Shown one piece after another: positions 13,942 through 25,400 of a stretch of 37,352 nucleotides of DNA. The stretch lies in contig JABUQX010022081.1 of NCBI GenBank assembly GCA_015478945.1, positions 1 through 37,352 of the forward strand. Direction: 5' to 3'. The notes under the pieces are model-generated. The model was not told where the DNA came from. It did no database searches and was given only the letters and a program-made list of their open reading frames with translations. The stretch is from Trachelipus rathkii (Eukaryota > Arthropoda > Malacostraca > Isopoda > Trachelipodidae). Positions within the stretch are counted from its first letter, which is position 1. Every line of letters begins with the position of its first letter. Position numbers and translations under genes: made by a program.

Positions 13942-15059
13942 TGCCAACCTTGCTGTAAATCGATAATATTTATTTTTTTTCTTTATACTATTTAGTCTTT
14001 TGGCCAATTATATAAGCTGAGGCTGGTAGATGACGTCGAAGCCCCGAACTGAGGAGAAGAAATCGAGGGAACACTCCCCACCGACCAGGAAGAGCGCAAC
14101 CTTGTTTATTGTTTTTCTTTTTCTTTTTTTTTTTTTTTAGGAGGCAAATAAGAGCGTCTATACCTTTTGTGTTCAGGAAAAACTAACAATGGGGAAAGTT
14201 CCCCCTCTACATTATAAAACAGAACCTGATGTAAAATAAGTAATCGTATCTAAAGAGGTTTATTCTATATTCGACAAAATATGTTCAGTATCACGCTTGG
14301 AGTGAAACATAACAAAATTTGTTTGTAACTTTTTACTTGAAAAAAATGGTGGGAGTTTAAATAGAAATAAAATATTGACAAGGCGAATTCCTTTCCGGAA
14401 AAGTGATTGGATAAGTATGTTAGTCGGAAGAACTTAAGTTCGGTATTGGCTGAGATGCGTGGCAACATCTCACAAATCATATGGGTGGGGGATAGTTAAG
14501 TAGGAAATCGCAGAAGAACAAAACTGAACAGTGATGGGGGTTCTCTCCTACCATGTGAAAGCCACTGTAATAGATTAAAGGCTAAATAGCTATAAAAGTC
14601 TGAAATATTATAGATTTATGAGATTATATTTATCGTTAAGCAGTTTATATATTATTATTATCTATTTATTATATTAATTATTATTATTATTCATTATTAT
14701 TATATTATTATTATTATTATTAAATTATTATATTATTATTTATTATTATTTATTAAAATCATTTGTTTGTCCATTTAGATTAAATGTTTAAATATTTCTT
14801 TTATAATAACAAGGAAAATATTTTTGCAAGGTGTCGGAAGTCTGTTAATATCACAAGCTCTCAGAGTCAGCAGTTAGATAATTTTTCAGCAAACTCTCCA
14901 TCCCTCATAAGCAATCCCTCATAAGCAATCAAACTTATATAATATTTAGTAGTTTTCTCACACCTTCAGAAAGCAATTAAATACAAAAGCTAACCTGTTT
15001 TTTTCTTTCAAACATATTAGCTCAATCAAAACTCTTGTCAAATTAGAGGATACTTAAGC

Positions 15060-15081
15060 GGGGGGGGGGCGGGGGGGGGGG
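15060..15081 (+). repeat. Guanine homopolymer tract
   Basis: About 22 bases on the plus strand are all G except one C near 15070. Such a run can form G-quadruplexes and is a common place for assembly or sequencing length errors. No gene is near enough to suggest regulation. Confidence 0.9.
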
Positions 15082-15372
15082 ATTTCACTCTCCCCCAAAG
15101 CAAACAAGAACTACTAGAATCTACTCTCACTAGAGCTTCAGGATTACCAAAACCTTTCAACCAAAGAAGTTACCAAATTTACCTGGGACAGAAATAGGAC
15201 TCAACCAACAACCAAACCAACAACCACATTCTCAACTTCTAATCCAAAATGTTTCTAAATGAGACACACAATAAAAACCTAATTGAATAACTTGGAATTA
15301 CAAAACAATATTATGCACAACTAATTAAACACAGATTAATAAAATAAATACTTATAAAGAAATAGATAAATA

Positions 15373-15406
<34 letters not shown>

Positions 15407-15955
15407 TATATATTATATATATAATATATATATTATATATATATAGTTATATAATATTATATATATATATAGTATATATATATATATATATATATTATGT
15501 ATATTATATATATATATATATATATATAGTATATGATGTATATATATATATACTATATATATATATTATATATATATATATATATTTACCTATAGGGAGG
15601 TATACATATATATATTATATATATATATATATATAATATATATTGATATATATATAATATATATAGTATATATTATATTATATTCTGGTATAATAAATAA
15701 ATAGTATAAAGAAATAGATTATATATATATATATCATTATATCTATATATATATATATATATCTATATGAAATATATATATATAGTGATCATATATATCA
15801 TAGTATATATATATTATATAATATATAATATATATATATATATATAGTATATATATTATGATATTACTATTATATTAATATATATATATATATATAGTAT
15901 ATATTATATATATATAATACTATTATTATATAGTATATATAATATTTATATTGGA
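15373..15955. repeat. Long imperfect (TA)n array
   Basis: Nearly 600 bp is built mainly of TA dinucleotides with scattered interruptions, including a short non-TA island near 15588-15602 and another near 15686-15718. It has no coding content. Confidence 0.9.
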
Positions 15956-16534
15956 ATATGATTTTTAACCCCCATTATGTTACGTTTGAAATCAAATATT
16001 TACTTTGTCAGTTTAAAGCTAACATACTCATCTGTATAACCATGAAAACATAATAAAATCCATCCTCAACCTTTCCATCCCCTATAAACATAATTTTGTT
16101 AAATATAAAAACTCTCTAGTGAAGTAAAGATTAATCCTAATAAAAACTTTGCGAGGAATTCATCATAATCTAGAGGTTCTACTCAATAAATTATCAATTA
16201 TTTTCTTTTACATAGTGCCGTAGTTATAGTCATTTCACCACTGAATTTACCTTCCAATCACGCGACCCGAACTTATAATATATAGTTGATGCTTGATGTT
16301 TCGGAAATTGGGTTCGAGATTTGATTGTGTTTTCGTTTGGAGAGTTATTAATATTATCTATAAAGGTAATGGTTATTTGTGTATAGTGTGTATTATATAT
16401 AATATTAAATAATCAGTGTTATATTATATATATATATTTAGATATAATATATATTTATATAGATATATGATATATATATAGTATATATAATATTATATTG
16501 TATATATATATATATATATTATATGTAGTATATG
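15956..16534. other. Unique AT-rich DNA followed by a TA array
   Basis: 15956-16385 is unique sequence with no motif I can assign. About 16386-16530 is an imperfect (TA)n array that leads into LINE copy D. Confidence 0.6.
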
Positions 16535-17000
16535 CATTTTCCTGTAAACCAAGTACAAAGATTTAGTGAGGCGTTGAGAGCGAGTTTAAGTGGTGTTTTT
16601 ATTTTAGGATTTATTTTGTTTAACCGATTTGACCGTGCTATAATTGGTAAGGAAATTGTTGCATGCACATTAATAAAAGGTTTACGCAAGCGTAGCAAGT
16701 AGTGTAGTGTGAAGTCGGAGGAGTATGATTTGTGCCCACTGGGCCAAGATGAAACCTTACCATTGAACGATCGCCTACCACTACGTGACGGGTCATCGCT
16801 GTCCATGAAGGCTTTAGGTGGATTTTTCTGTACTCGATGAGTTTCTCGCTAATTAATGGTACTGAGGGGGCGTAAGCCTGGGCTTTCTTTTCTACTTTGT
16901 CAATGATTCTTCACTGGCTTTATCTTCCGCCATACGGCTCCTTGCATCATCAGCACCTTACTCCATTCTTGGAATAGAAGAAGATAAAGAAGAAGGAAAG
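16535..17000 (+). mobile_element. Non-LTR retrotransposon fragment, family 1, copy D (3' end)
   Basis: The 3' portion from about 16715 matches the family 3' UTR seen in copies A, B, C and F: the gtgcccactgggcca word near 16732, aggtggatttttctgtac near 16816, and gctaattaatggtactgag near 16848. These are followed by gcctgggctttcttt and the ctccattcttgg tail near 16961. It ends in a GAA-rich run beside a TA array. The part from 16535 to 16715 is only tentatively included. No intact frame remains, and the minus-strand frame over it is a shadow. Confidence 0.65.
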
Positions 17001-17140
17001 AAAATAATAATTATATAAATATATATATACTATATATTATATAGAAGTATACTATAATATATATATATATATATAATATATATGATTATTATATATATAC
17101 TATATAATAATATATATCTGATATAGTATATATACATATG
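17001..17140. repeat. Imperfect (TA)n array between LINE copies D and E
   Basis: This is a TA-dominated tract separating the 3' tail of copy D from the start of the family 2 LINE remnant. It repeats the pattern of LINE ends abutting TA arrays. Confidence 0.85.
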
Positions 17141-17149
17141 TCTATAATG

Positions 17150-19500
17150 GTGGTGAGCTGAGAGGGTGGGAGAAGGTCTGGTTTTTTGAAAGGAAAAGGA
17201 AGCTTATGTGAAATGGTTTGGGAAGTAGTAGAGAGGAAAGCTGGGAGGAATATAGAAGAAGGGTTAGAGTGGAAGAAAAGAGGGCGGTGGAGAGGGCGAA
17301 GAGAAGAGCAAAAGATGAGTGGAGTAGAAAGGTGACGGAAAATTTTGAATCAGGAAGTAAGATGTTTTGGAAAGAAGTAAATAAAAAAAAGGAAGAAGAA
17401 GGAGGGGTTGGGGGAGAGGATTAAGGGAGGGATGGGGAGTGATTAGGAGGAAGAGGAGTAGGTGAGGAAGAGATGGGGAGTTATTTTTATGGATTATATG
17501 CAATGAGGTGCGGGAGGGAGGGGAGGAAGATTTGCATGAGGTGGGGATGGGGAATGTATTGGGGAGGGAGGGGGAAGATGAAGAATACAAATGGAGGAAA
17601 TTATTAGGGGCTTGAATTATATAAGGAAAAAAAAGGGAAGTCCGGCAGGTCTGGATGGCTGTGAGAAAGAATGTTACAGGAAAGGGTGGGTATCAGGGGT
17701 GGAGGAGTGGCTGTATAGGTTAGATATTAATAATATGGTTGGAGGAGGGTGTGTGTTGGTACCGCAGGATTGGGCAGGATTGGTTGTTTGTTCCCCCTGT
17801 ATAAGGGGAAATGGGGATAGGATGGAATGTGGAATTATAGAGGTATTATGTCTTTTAGTGTGCGATAGGGAAAAGGGTTTATGGGATAGAAATACTGAAT
17901 TGAGAGAGTGGAGTAGCGGGTCTTACGCGAAGGAAAAGAAGGGGGAAGAAACCCAAGGGGAGGATTTTTTAGGGAGGGAAGAGAGGTGGTGGATCAAGTG
18001 TTTACATAAAGAAGGTTGTGGAGGAAGAGGAATCTGAGAGGAAAGGAAAAGTGTATGGGTGTTTTAGATTTTAGAGAAAGCAATATGATAGGAGTGAAAG
18101 AGTGTGAATGTGTTGGAGGGGTGTTGGAGAAAATGAAGTGGGGGGTAAAATTAGGGTAATAGGTGTCGGGCAATTTTATAATGAATAGTTTTAGCATGTG
18201 GTGAGGGTTGTTAGGAGGAAGAGAGTGGAGATGGTTGGGATGGGTGCTCGAGAGGATTGAGGCGAGGGGGAATGTGTATGGTCGCCAGTGGGTGTTATTC
18301 ATTTGTTTATAGGAGATGAGTGTTTGCGAGAGGAATGGGTGTATGGGATGGGTAGAGGGGGAGGTGGAATTGAAATGGGATGATTTTAAGGTAAGGAGTA
18401 CGGATGATCGTGTTTCGGTTTTATGATGGTACTGTCGCTGTAGTGGCTGAACGGAGCGACCCGGAAGTGTTGAATTTAAATGTGGTAATTATTGGTTCTC
18501 TTCGGTGATGTTGTGGAAAGATGGAAATGTGCCGGACAAAAAAGGGGGTTCCTTACAATGGATATTATACCTAAAAAGGTGGAAGAGTTTAAGGGATTTA
18601 TTTTTGTTAGTGTGATTGAGTGAGAGGAAAGTGAGTATTGGTAGGGGGAGGTGGTAAGAGGTTCGAGTGTGGGGTTGTTTGTAGTTCTGGCAAGAAGTAA
18701 AGAAGATTTTTTAGATATTTTAGGGATGGATTTATTGTGCGGTAGGGAGGAGGGATGAAGGAGGAGATTGACAGAGGAGGAGAAGGAATGAGAGCGTTGA
18801 AAGTGTCTGAGAGAATGGTATGGGAAACACGGGGATGGGATTTTAGGTGGGACAGAAAAGGTTAGAGGTTTAAGTCTATTGTTTGAAAATAAAATTGTGT
18901 ATCGGGGTGGTACCACCTTTTGGGTATATGGTTGTTATGCTGGTGGGAATTGAACGTCTTGGGGGTGTTGAAATGCCAGGTTCCAGGAGAAGTTGGAAGT
19001 ATTTGAGAGTGAAGGGGTTGAGAGCGGTTTGTGGATTAGTTAAGAAGGAGACGGACACCAAACCAACTACCACAGATTGATGGGTGACGGTGAGGGAGAG
19101 ATGTGGAGTGGGAAATGGGATTTGGTGGAAGAGCGGAAAAGGTGAATGTTAAGATGGTATGGGCATTGGTGAGAATGGAGGAACAGAAAGTGGTTAGGAG
19201 AGTTTGGGAGGAGGTAGTGGTGAGCGGAGGGGAATAAGGAAGGAGAGGAGGGGGAGACCAAGAAGGAGTGGGAGGATGCGAATAAGGAGATGGCTGTGGC
19301 TGCATGGGAATAAGGATGGAGGACAAAGAGGTGATAGGGATAGAGGTTCTAGGTTGGACGACGGATATGAGATGCTTAGGTTGTGTTGGAGCGGTGTGTC
19401 AAAAGATAGTGGGGGTGAGATTGGGGTGGGAAAGGATGTTTTAGGGTTGGAGAGGCAATGTAACGTACCACAACCCCGCTAATTCTTTAAGTCGTGTGTG
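17150..19500 (+). pseudogene. Decayed non-LTR retrotransposon RT reading frame, family 2 (copy E)
   Basis: The strand is extremely G/A-rich with several broken frames in linear RT order. 17218-17424 encodes a charged linker with a KMFWKEVNKKK block typical of the region before the RT domain. 17591-18037 keeps EEIIRGLNYIRKKKGSPAGLDG-like and PQDWAGLVV..GNGDRMECG spacing, recalling the GKAAGxDG and PEDWxxxxVPLYKGKGDRxEC blocks. Near 18419-18454 FYDGTVAVVAE sits where YADDTVLVAE is expected, so the catalytic Asp pair is damaged. Near 19250-19290 GRPRRSGRMRIRRW matches the C-terminal GRPRRRW block. Stops and frameshifts throughout show a pseudogene. It differs from family 1 in its C-terminal motifs. 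Confidence 0.7.
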
Positions 19501-19539
19501 AAGAGAGAGAACAGTCGTAAGCTAATCATAATAAGGTAT

Positions 19540-19545
19540 ATAATA

Positions 19546-19589
<44 letters not shown>

Positions 19590-19618
19590 ATTATATATTA
19601 TATATATATATATATTAT

Positions 19619-19661
<43 letters not shown>

Positions 19662-19784
19662 TTATTATATCTTAAGTATTGAAAACAAATCCTTTAATGT
19701 AGTGACTTCGTAAGAAATACAGTCAAGAATATATGACTTGTTAACATTATATATACTATTATTATATATATATTATATATTATA

Positions 19785-19824
<40 letters not shown>

Positions 19825-19890
19825 ATATATATTATATATATTATATATATATTTATATAATTATATATATAGGTGTTTATATTAATATAT
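19540..19890. repeat. Two (TA)n arrays around a short unique segment
   Basis: TA arrays at about 19540-19670 and 19746-19888 flank roughly 75 bp of unique sequence. No gene is present. The short minus-strand frame at 19877-20065 begins in the array and shows no known motif. Confidence 0.85.
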
Positions 19891-20599
19891 ATATATTCAG
19901 AGGTATTTTTTTCCCCAAATATCCAAAAATGTTACCCGGGTTCTTACCAAAAACCCAGAACCTGGAGGTTTGGTGGCAGCTCCTGTGGGGAAGTTTAAAG
20001 TGCAAACAATCTCTGCCTAAGTTTTCTAGTCTCCGAGGTAACAAGATATTAACTGAATTAGTCATGGATTCTAAAACTTACTAGCATATTCCCAAGAGCC
20101 TAAGTGAATGTGATGGCGACGATTATTTTCGAAGGTTCAACTACTCCAATTCCAAATTAAAGTGGATATATAATACTTAATGTAGTTTACTTTAAAGATA
20201 GTCCGTTTTGCTCAACTACTATCAAATTTAACCTAGTACAACGTCAAGTAGCTCCCAGTGTGCTTACCTTTACAAGATAGTTCACCAATTAGGAAATGAC
20301 ATTCATTCCTACAGTGGTAATTGGACAAAGTCTGTTACCAAATTATATAAGTTTTATTTGAATTTTTATACCTACTTTATTAATTATTTGTCAGAATAAT
20401 AGAAATCTTTTACAAAAACCAGAATTCAATTATTGATCATTTTATTTTTTTTCACAAAATTAGAAATGTAAAAACGATAAAAAGATAAGAACGCGCATTC
20501 AAAAACAAAAAGCCCCCCCAAAAAAAAAAAATAAAAAAAAGGAGGAAAAATAAATAATAATTGTGAGTTCATTTTAGTCCAACCCCGTTTTTTTTCCAA
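19891..20599. other. Unique AT-rich DNA, no gene seen
   Basis: Non-repetitive AT-rich sequence with an A-rich run near 20519-20540. I found no long open frame, no repeat homologous to the rest of the window, and no RNA gene boxes. Confidence 0.55.
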
Positions 20600-20820
20600 C
20601 CCAAAAAGGTATAAAGGGGCCGGTAAGGCTGGAACCTGTTCCTTCGACTTGCCGTCTAATTTTCGGGTCCGTCGCGTTCCCCTTAACCTCTAAGGGTCTA
20701 TTTTCCGACTGCGAACGCAGTTTCACTAAAAGGATTAAAGGGGGCGGTAAGGCTGGGCTTTCTTATCGGACTTGCGTATATTCGTTCACGTACTTCTGTT
20801 TCCAGGGCATGCTTACGGTA
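20600..20820 (+). repeat. Two diverged copies of the LINE family 1 3'-end motif in tandem
   Basis: The word ggggccggtaaggctgg near 20616 and again gggggcggtaaggctgggct near 20740 match the LINE family 1 3' UTR consensus, as seen near 8545-8580 on the minus strand. Both are followed by a cgacttg or cggacttgcgt-type word. The two lie about 125 bp apart in the same orientation, and only tails remain. This suggests two nested 5'-truncated insertions or a local duplication. Confidence 0.5.
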
Positions 20821-21085
20821 CTTAACAGTTGCTTTGGGGAGAAAATTGGCATGTTTACATATATACAATACTTAACTTCAACTAAGAAGAATCCATTTCA
20901 CCTTCTTTTTCTCTGTTCTTTTGATTCCTTCGGGAATATTCTAACGGTGTTGACATATCATTAAAAACAGTCTCTACAATGATCATCTTACTTTTCCACC
21001 TATCTTCTTTTCTCTCCTTTCTTCTTTTTCTTCTTTTCCCTTCTTTTCTTCTGTTAACATTAAGATACCATAAATAAAATATCGA

Positions 21086-21088
<3 letters not shown>

Positions 21089-21124
<36 letters not shown>

Positions 21125-21235
21125 ATATATATATATTATATATATATATATATAATATAAATGATAAAAAAATATATTAATATATTATATAAATATAAAA
21201 TAAAATAATTAATATATACATATATATATAGTTTA
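21089..21235. repeat. (TA)n array
   Basis: An imperfect TA array with a pure core at about 21089-21121, preceded at about 21005-21052 by a (TTC)-rich pyrimidine tract. Confidence 0.9.
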
Positions 21236-21768
21236 AAATTGAAATTGGTTTAAGTTATAATTAAAAACTCTAACCACTCATTCACGAATAAAGAAAATAT
21301 AATGGAAGGGGGTTTTCAGCCCCTCACCACCACGAAGATAACTTTAGTAATTTCTTCATATGATTCGACAACTACGAATAAAGCTGCTTCACTTTAGCTA
21401 TAACTCAATATTTGAAATTTCTTCTTTTCTGTAATTTTATTTTAATTCATTAAAATTGCCAAAAGAAATGTACCGAAAAGAAATGTAGCTCCTCCAACTC
21501 AAATTTATAATAAAAAATACTTACGTTTTAATATTTAAAAATTATTCATTCGTAATAAATTTTTTTCTCTCAGTAATTACGTAACTCGACAATATGAATA
21601 TTCTCTATGAAAAAACATTTCCAGACACTTTAAAACCTCTCATATTTTTAATCTATTTAAACAGATCTACAGATTCTTCGTTCCAACTCTCCTTCAGGGT
21701 CTTCTCTTCCCTTCTTGGTCTTCTTCCCTTCCCTTCTGTTTTTATCCGTCCTTACTCGGGTTAATATA
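21236..21768. other. Unique DNA, no gene seen
   Basis: AT-rich unique sequence ending in a pyrimidine-rich stretch near 21690-21750. I see no open frame, repeat or RNA gene in it. Confidence 0.55.
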
Positions 21769-22140
21769 TACTATAGATATATATATATATATATATATAT
21801 ATAATAATATAATATATATATATATATTAATATATATATATATATATATATAAATATATATATTATATATATATATATATATTATATTATATATTAATTT
21901 TATTATAATTATTATATATTATATTATATTTATATATTATATTAATAATTTTTATTTAATATATGTTGGTTTATACCTTCATTATTATATATTATTATTA
22001 TCTATTATTTATATATTATATTATATATATTATAAATTATTAGTATTATATTATTTTATTTTATATAATTATTATATTATTATTATATTATTGTTATTAA
22101 TTATATTATATTTTATAATTATTATTATTATTATTATTAT
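21769..22140. repeat. (TA)n and (TTA)n arrays
   Basis: A compound AT microsatellite: mainly TA at 21769-21900, then mixed TAT/ATT units to 22140, ending in (ATT)n. Confidence 0.85.
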
Positions 22141-22159
22141 TAAATATAACCGAGCTCTC

Positions 22160-22920
22160 CCAACATTATATTATTAGACGAAACAACTGACCAACATAAA
22201 GTTCATATCATCTCAATGAGCCCGTCAGCACCGTTGGCTGCACGTGAAGTCTAACTCCAGCGAAAGAGATCGTATCTCGCGGCGAGAGCACTGAATCGAT
22301 CCCAGATATGAAATTTTTATGAAGGCCGTGCGAGCGACACACAGAGTTGCGACGTCACACATCAACGTATATCGAGAAAGCGAGGCAAGGCAGGCGGCGG
22401 GTCAGGGCGTGGAATGATCCAGGCAAACGACGGCGCGGTCCCCCGCAAGGGGACCCCGGTAAAAATGCGCGGAACCCCATAAACATTAATACGGGACTTA
22501 ATCCACTTCCAGTGTACTTATACTGTACTTACGCGAGCAAGGGGGGAGGGTGTTCAAGTCCTCATATAATAGCTCAGTAAAGTAAGTAGCTCATGTTAAG
22601 TAGTAGCTCGTGTGCACGTTCGTTAGTAAGCATGTGCGCGCTACGCGCGCACATGGTTACGTAGCCTCGCTGTGTTGTGTTGTGTGTTTTTGTGTGTGTG
22701 TGGTGTTGTAGATTGCTCACAGCACCTACATTGCAAAGATATAGCTTCCAGGGGTAAAAACTGCGTTACATGCAATTACACCAAACAGATAGCCCACCCT
22801 TGGGGAACCCGGAAAAAACGCTCACGAAAGACGCTGACCGGTGCACCGGCACCGGTTATGCCGATTAATTGGGAATTTGTGAGCGTACTACTCTCCTGAA
22901 CTTTTCTCTCCGATATTCCA
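22160..22920. other. GC-rich island of unknown identity
   Basis: About 760 bp with much higher GC and CG-dinucleotide content than the flanks. It contains an 11-bp-arm hairpin (22631-22655), a perfect 12-bp palindrome (22838-22849) and a (TG)n-like run (about 22670-22705). Plus-strand frames at 22347-22580 (Arg/Pro/Gly-rich) and 22672-22899 (with CxHC and CxxC spacings) are open but short, and I match neither to a family. Possible readings include an LTR or UTR fragment of an unrecognised retroelement, an exon or CpG-island promoter, or a decayed tRNA-derived element (a weak box-B-like tgaatcgatccc lies near 22292). Confidence 0.4.
22631..22655. repeat. GC-rich perfect hairpin, 11-bp arms, 3-nt loop
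   Basis: catgtgcgcgc (22631-22641) and gcgcgcacatg (22645-22655) are exact reverse complements with loop tac. The alternating purine-pyrimidine composition of the arms also favours Z-DNA. Confidence 0.85.
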
Positions 22921-23964
22921 AGGAACAAATCGATCAGTAGAAGACTTTACTCTGCAGAAATTTTATATAGAGAATGAATATCTAATTAAATGTCTCGAGA
23001 ATAAAGGAGGATTTAGCAAATTAACAACAAAAGTCCATGGAAGAAGGAAAGAATTGTTAACTGAAAACAAAATACTTCAGCCATCTGTTGAATCCCAGTT
23101 CAGAATCTCCTAAGACCTGAATATCTATATAAAAGCTAATAAGCTCTTTGTGAACTAGACTAAATGAATAACATAGAACAGAAATCTGTCAGAGTCAGAT
23201 AGTTTTAGAACTACCCTTCGTGTTCTTACAGATGAAGAAGCCAAATTTTGACCAACAAATGGATCCAATGGAGCATCGCCGACAAACGATTGAAAAAAGA
23301 CAATTCTAGCATTGAGAATTCCTCTTTCCCAACTTGTCCTTCTAAAATTAACAAAACTTCCCATAAACTTGAAGAAAATAATGAAAATTCGACCGATATC
23401 AAGTAGTAGACAATTAAAGATGTCAATGCCCTTTATCCTAAAATTTGCATAATTGAGGTACACTGTACATTGCTTTGCCTCTATCTTCAAGTGATAAAAA
23501 TAATATCATTCGGATTCCTGTAATTATACAATCGTTTAAAGGACGCATTTTATTGGCAGCAATTTTTATTTAAAAACAATTGTTGAATAATCATATATAT
23601 GCAATTATGCTCAGGCACAGGTTATTGTTAATTGGAGAAAATTAATTTAAATATTTTAGGAAGAAAAATGTAATTATTATTATTTCTAATTGTAATTTTA
23701 TTTTTTAAACACCTAGAAAATCGTTTTGAAAAAATTAGATTACATATTTCGTGAGTTCATAATTCATAAGATTATTATTTGCATTTTATCCGTAACAGCT
23801 GTGAATATAATTTTTGCGTTCTTTTAAAATTTTGTTTTTTGAAAAAAAGCAACTTTTTAATAAAATTAAAATTCATATATGTACAGGCAGTTCATCTTTC
23901 AAAGGGAAATTATTCTAAAAATTTAGGAAGAAATGTGAATATAGGTTTTTTAGTATTCTACTAA
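22921..23964. other. Unique DNA, no gene seen
   Basis: Moderately AT-rich unique sequence. The minus-strand frame at 23155-23490 (111 codons) is hydrophobic and lacks a recognised motif. It overlaps other short frames and I do not support it as a gene. No repeats shared with the rest of the window were seen. Confidence 0.5.
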
Positions 23965-25400
23965 ATCTTCTTCTTCTTCTTCCCGTTCTCTTCATTCTAC
24001 TTTCCTCCCTCAAGACTTGGGTAAGTCCGCAACATGCTATCCGGAAAAGAAAACAGTATATAGAATATTACCCAAAATCGACAAGAAACCAGCCTTATCG
24101 CCCCCTCTGTACCATTAATTAGTAAGAAATTCGTTCGGCAGTCAAAAATCCACCCTAGAGCTTCCACTAGGACCGCGACGGACCCTCACTTTGGTAGTTC
24201 ATCAGTGTTCAGGGTTTTATTCCTGGCCTAGTGGCCACAACCATATCCTTCCTCTAACAAAACCTCCGCCATTCCTTCATATTATGCACCTTATTCTTCG
24301 CCTCTGCCAATACACACATTTTCTTCCTTCAGACATTCGTTTAATCTGGCTCAAATCCACTTTTTTCGTCCTTCACAGTCCGGCGGTCCCAATCACATCT
24401 CTCAGCGATATATCCGCTTAACCAACCGACTTATCATCCATCCTTTCTCACATGACCAAACCATCTTCAACATACTTTCATTTAGTCTCTCGCTACCCCT
24501 TTCTCCACACATTCAGCTCCTAATACTGGTTCATTTTCCTCATTTATCAATCTCTCACACCTACCCCTCCCCTAAGATGTCCATCTGAACACATTGAACT
24601 TAGATCTATACTCTCTTATTCCAACCAAGGAGTCTCACTTACTATATTCAATAACTACAGGTAACATACATACCCTCATGTATAACCCTAAGCGCTACTC
24701 AAGACGTAGTTCCTTACATTTCATCCAACATTTAATTGCACCATCACCTTTCCTTATCACTAACTTGTCCTACTAAACTCCTGCATCATCCGTTCCCTTC
24801 CTTTTCATCCTATACCCTAAATATTTTAAACTCAGACACTTGTTCCATCTCTCACCAATCTAACATAGACTCACTACTGAACTGACCCTCACTTCACAAC
24901 GATAATCTCTTATCTTTACTACGTTTACTTTTCTATACCCCTCCTTTACAACAACCTGAAAAATCTCTTCTACAATTTCCTTCAAATCTCTCTCATCACT
25001 CTTCATACCTCTTCATATTTCGCCACACAAAACCAAATCATTCCCCTATATAATAGGTAGGGAACCCCCACTCTCTTCCCCATTCTCATTCATTCTAACA
25101 CCATTTCCTGCCACCCCACTTCTAATTCTTTTCATAACCTCCATCAATCATACAATTGAATAACGAAGAGCATAACACAACACTGGCCTCACTTCCGCTA
25201 TTAATACTAAGCCAATCACTTTTTATCCTGTTATTTCTTACACATCGCTTCTACAATCGTCATACATTACTTTGATTCTATTCAAACCTACCACCAACAC
25301 CATTATATTCACTAACACCTGCCATATGATGTCCCCCTATTAATCCTATTCAATACGCTCTGTTGCAAAATTCCATAAAACAAAATCTTTAAATCATCTT
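23965..25400 (-). mobile_element. Non-LTR retrotransposon, family 1, copy F
   Basis: The 3' tail is a (CTT)n run on the plus strand at 23967-23981, meaning (AAG)n on the element strand. It is followed by the family 3' UTR words, including ccctctgtaccattaattag near 24103 and aaaatccaccctagagctt near 24146. The minus strand then carries RT-ORF remnants. The LRWFGHV-type block lies at about 24445-24480. NDLVLCGE at about 25042-25019 is the second half of the YADD active-site block after a frameshift. An MAGVSEYNGVGG-like block lies near 25290-25330 and matches copy C. Multiple lesions rule out activity. Confidence 0.7.

Larger units (their letters stand above)
13119..15372. other. AT-rich intergenic DNA, no gene seen
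   Basis: This is AT-rich sequence with TA runs at about 13280-13350, poly-T tracts near 13413-13430 and 14122-14138, and (ATT)n-like runs at about 14650-14755. A slightly GC-richer stretch near 14020-14100 shows no motif I recognise. The short minus-strand frame at 14265-14480 has no recognisable features. A 27-bp palindrome and a G tract are listed separately. Confidence 0.55.

Noticed and set aside
17264..19326. Several minus-strand Pro/Ser/His-rich frames
   Set aside because: They are antisense shadows of the G-rich family 2 RT pseudogene on the plus strand.
22200..22310. tRNA-derived SINE head within the GC island
   Set aside because: Only a weak box-B-like word and no convincing box A at the proper spacing.
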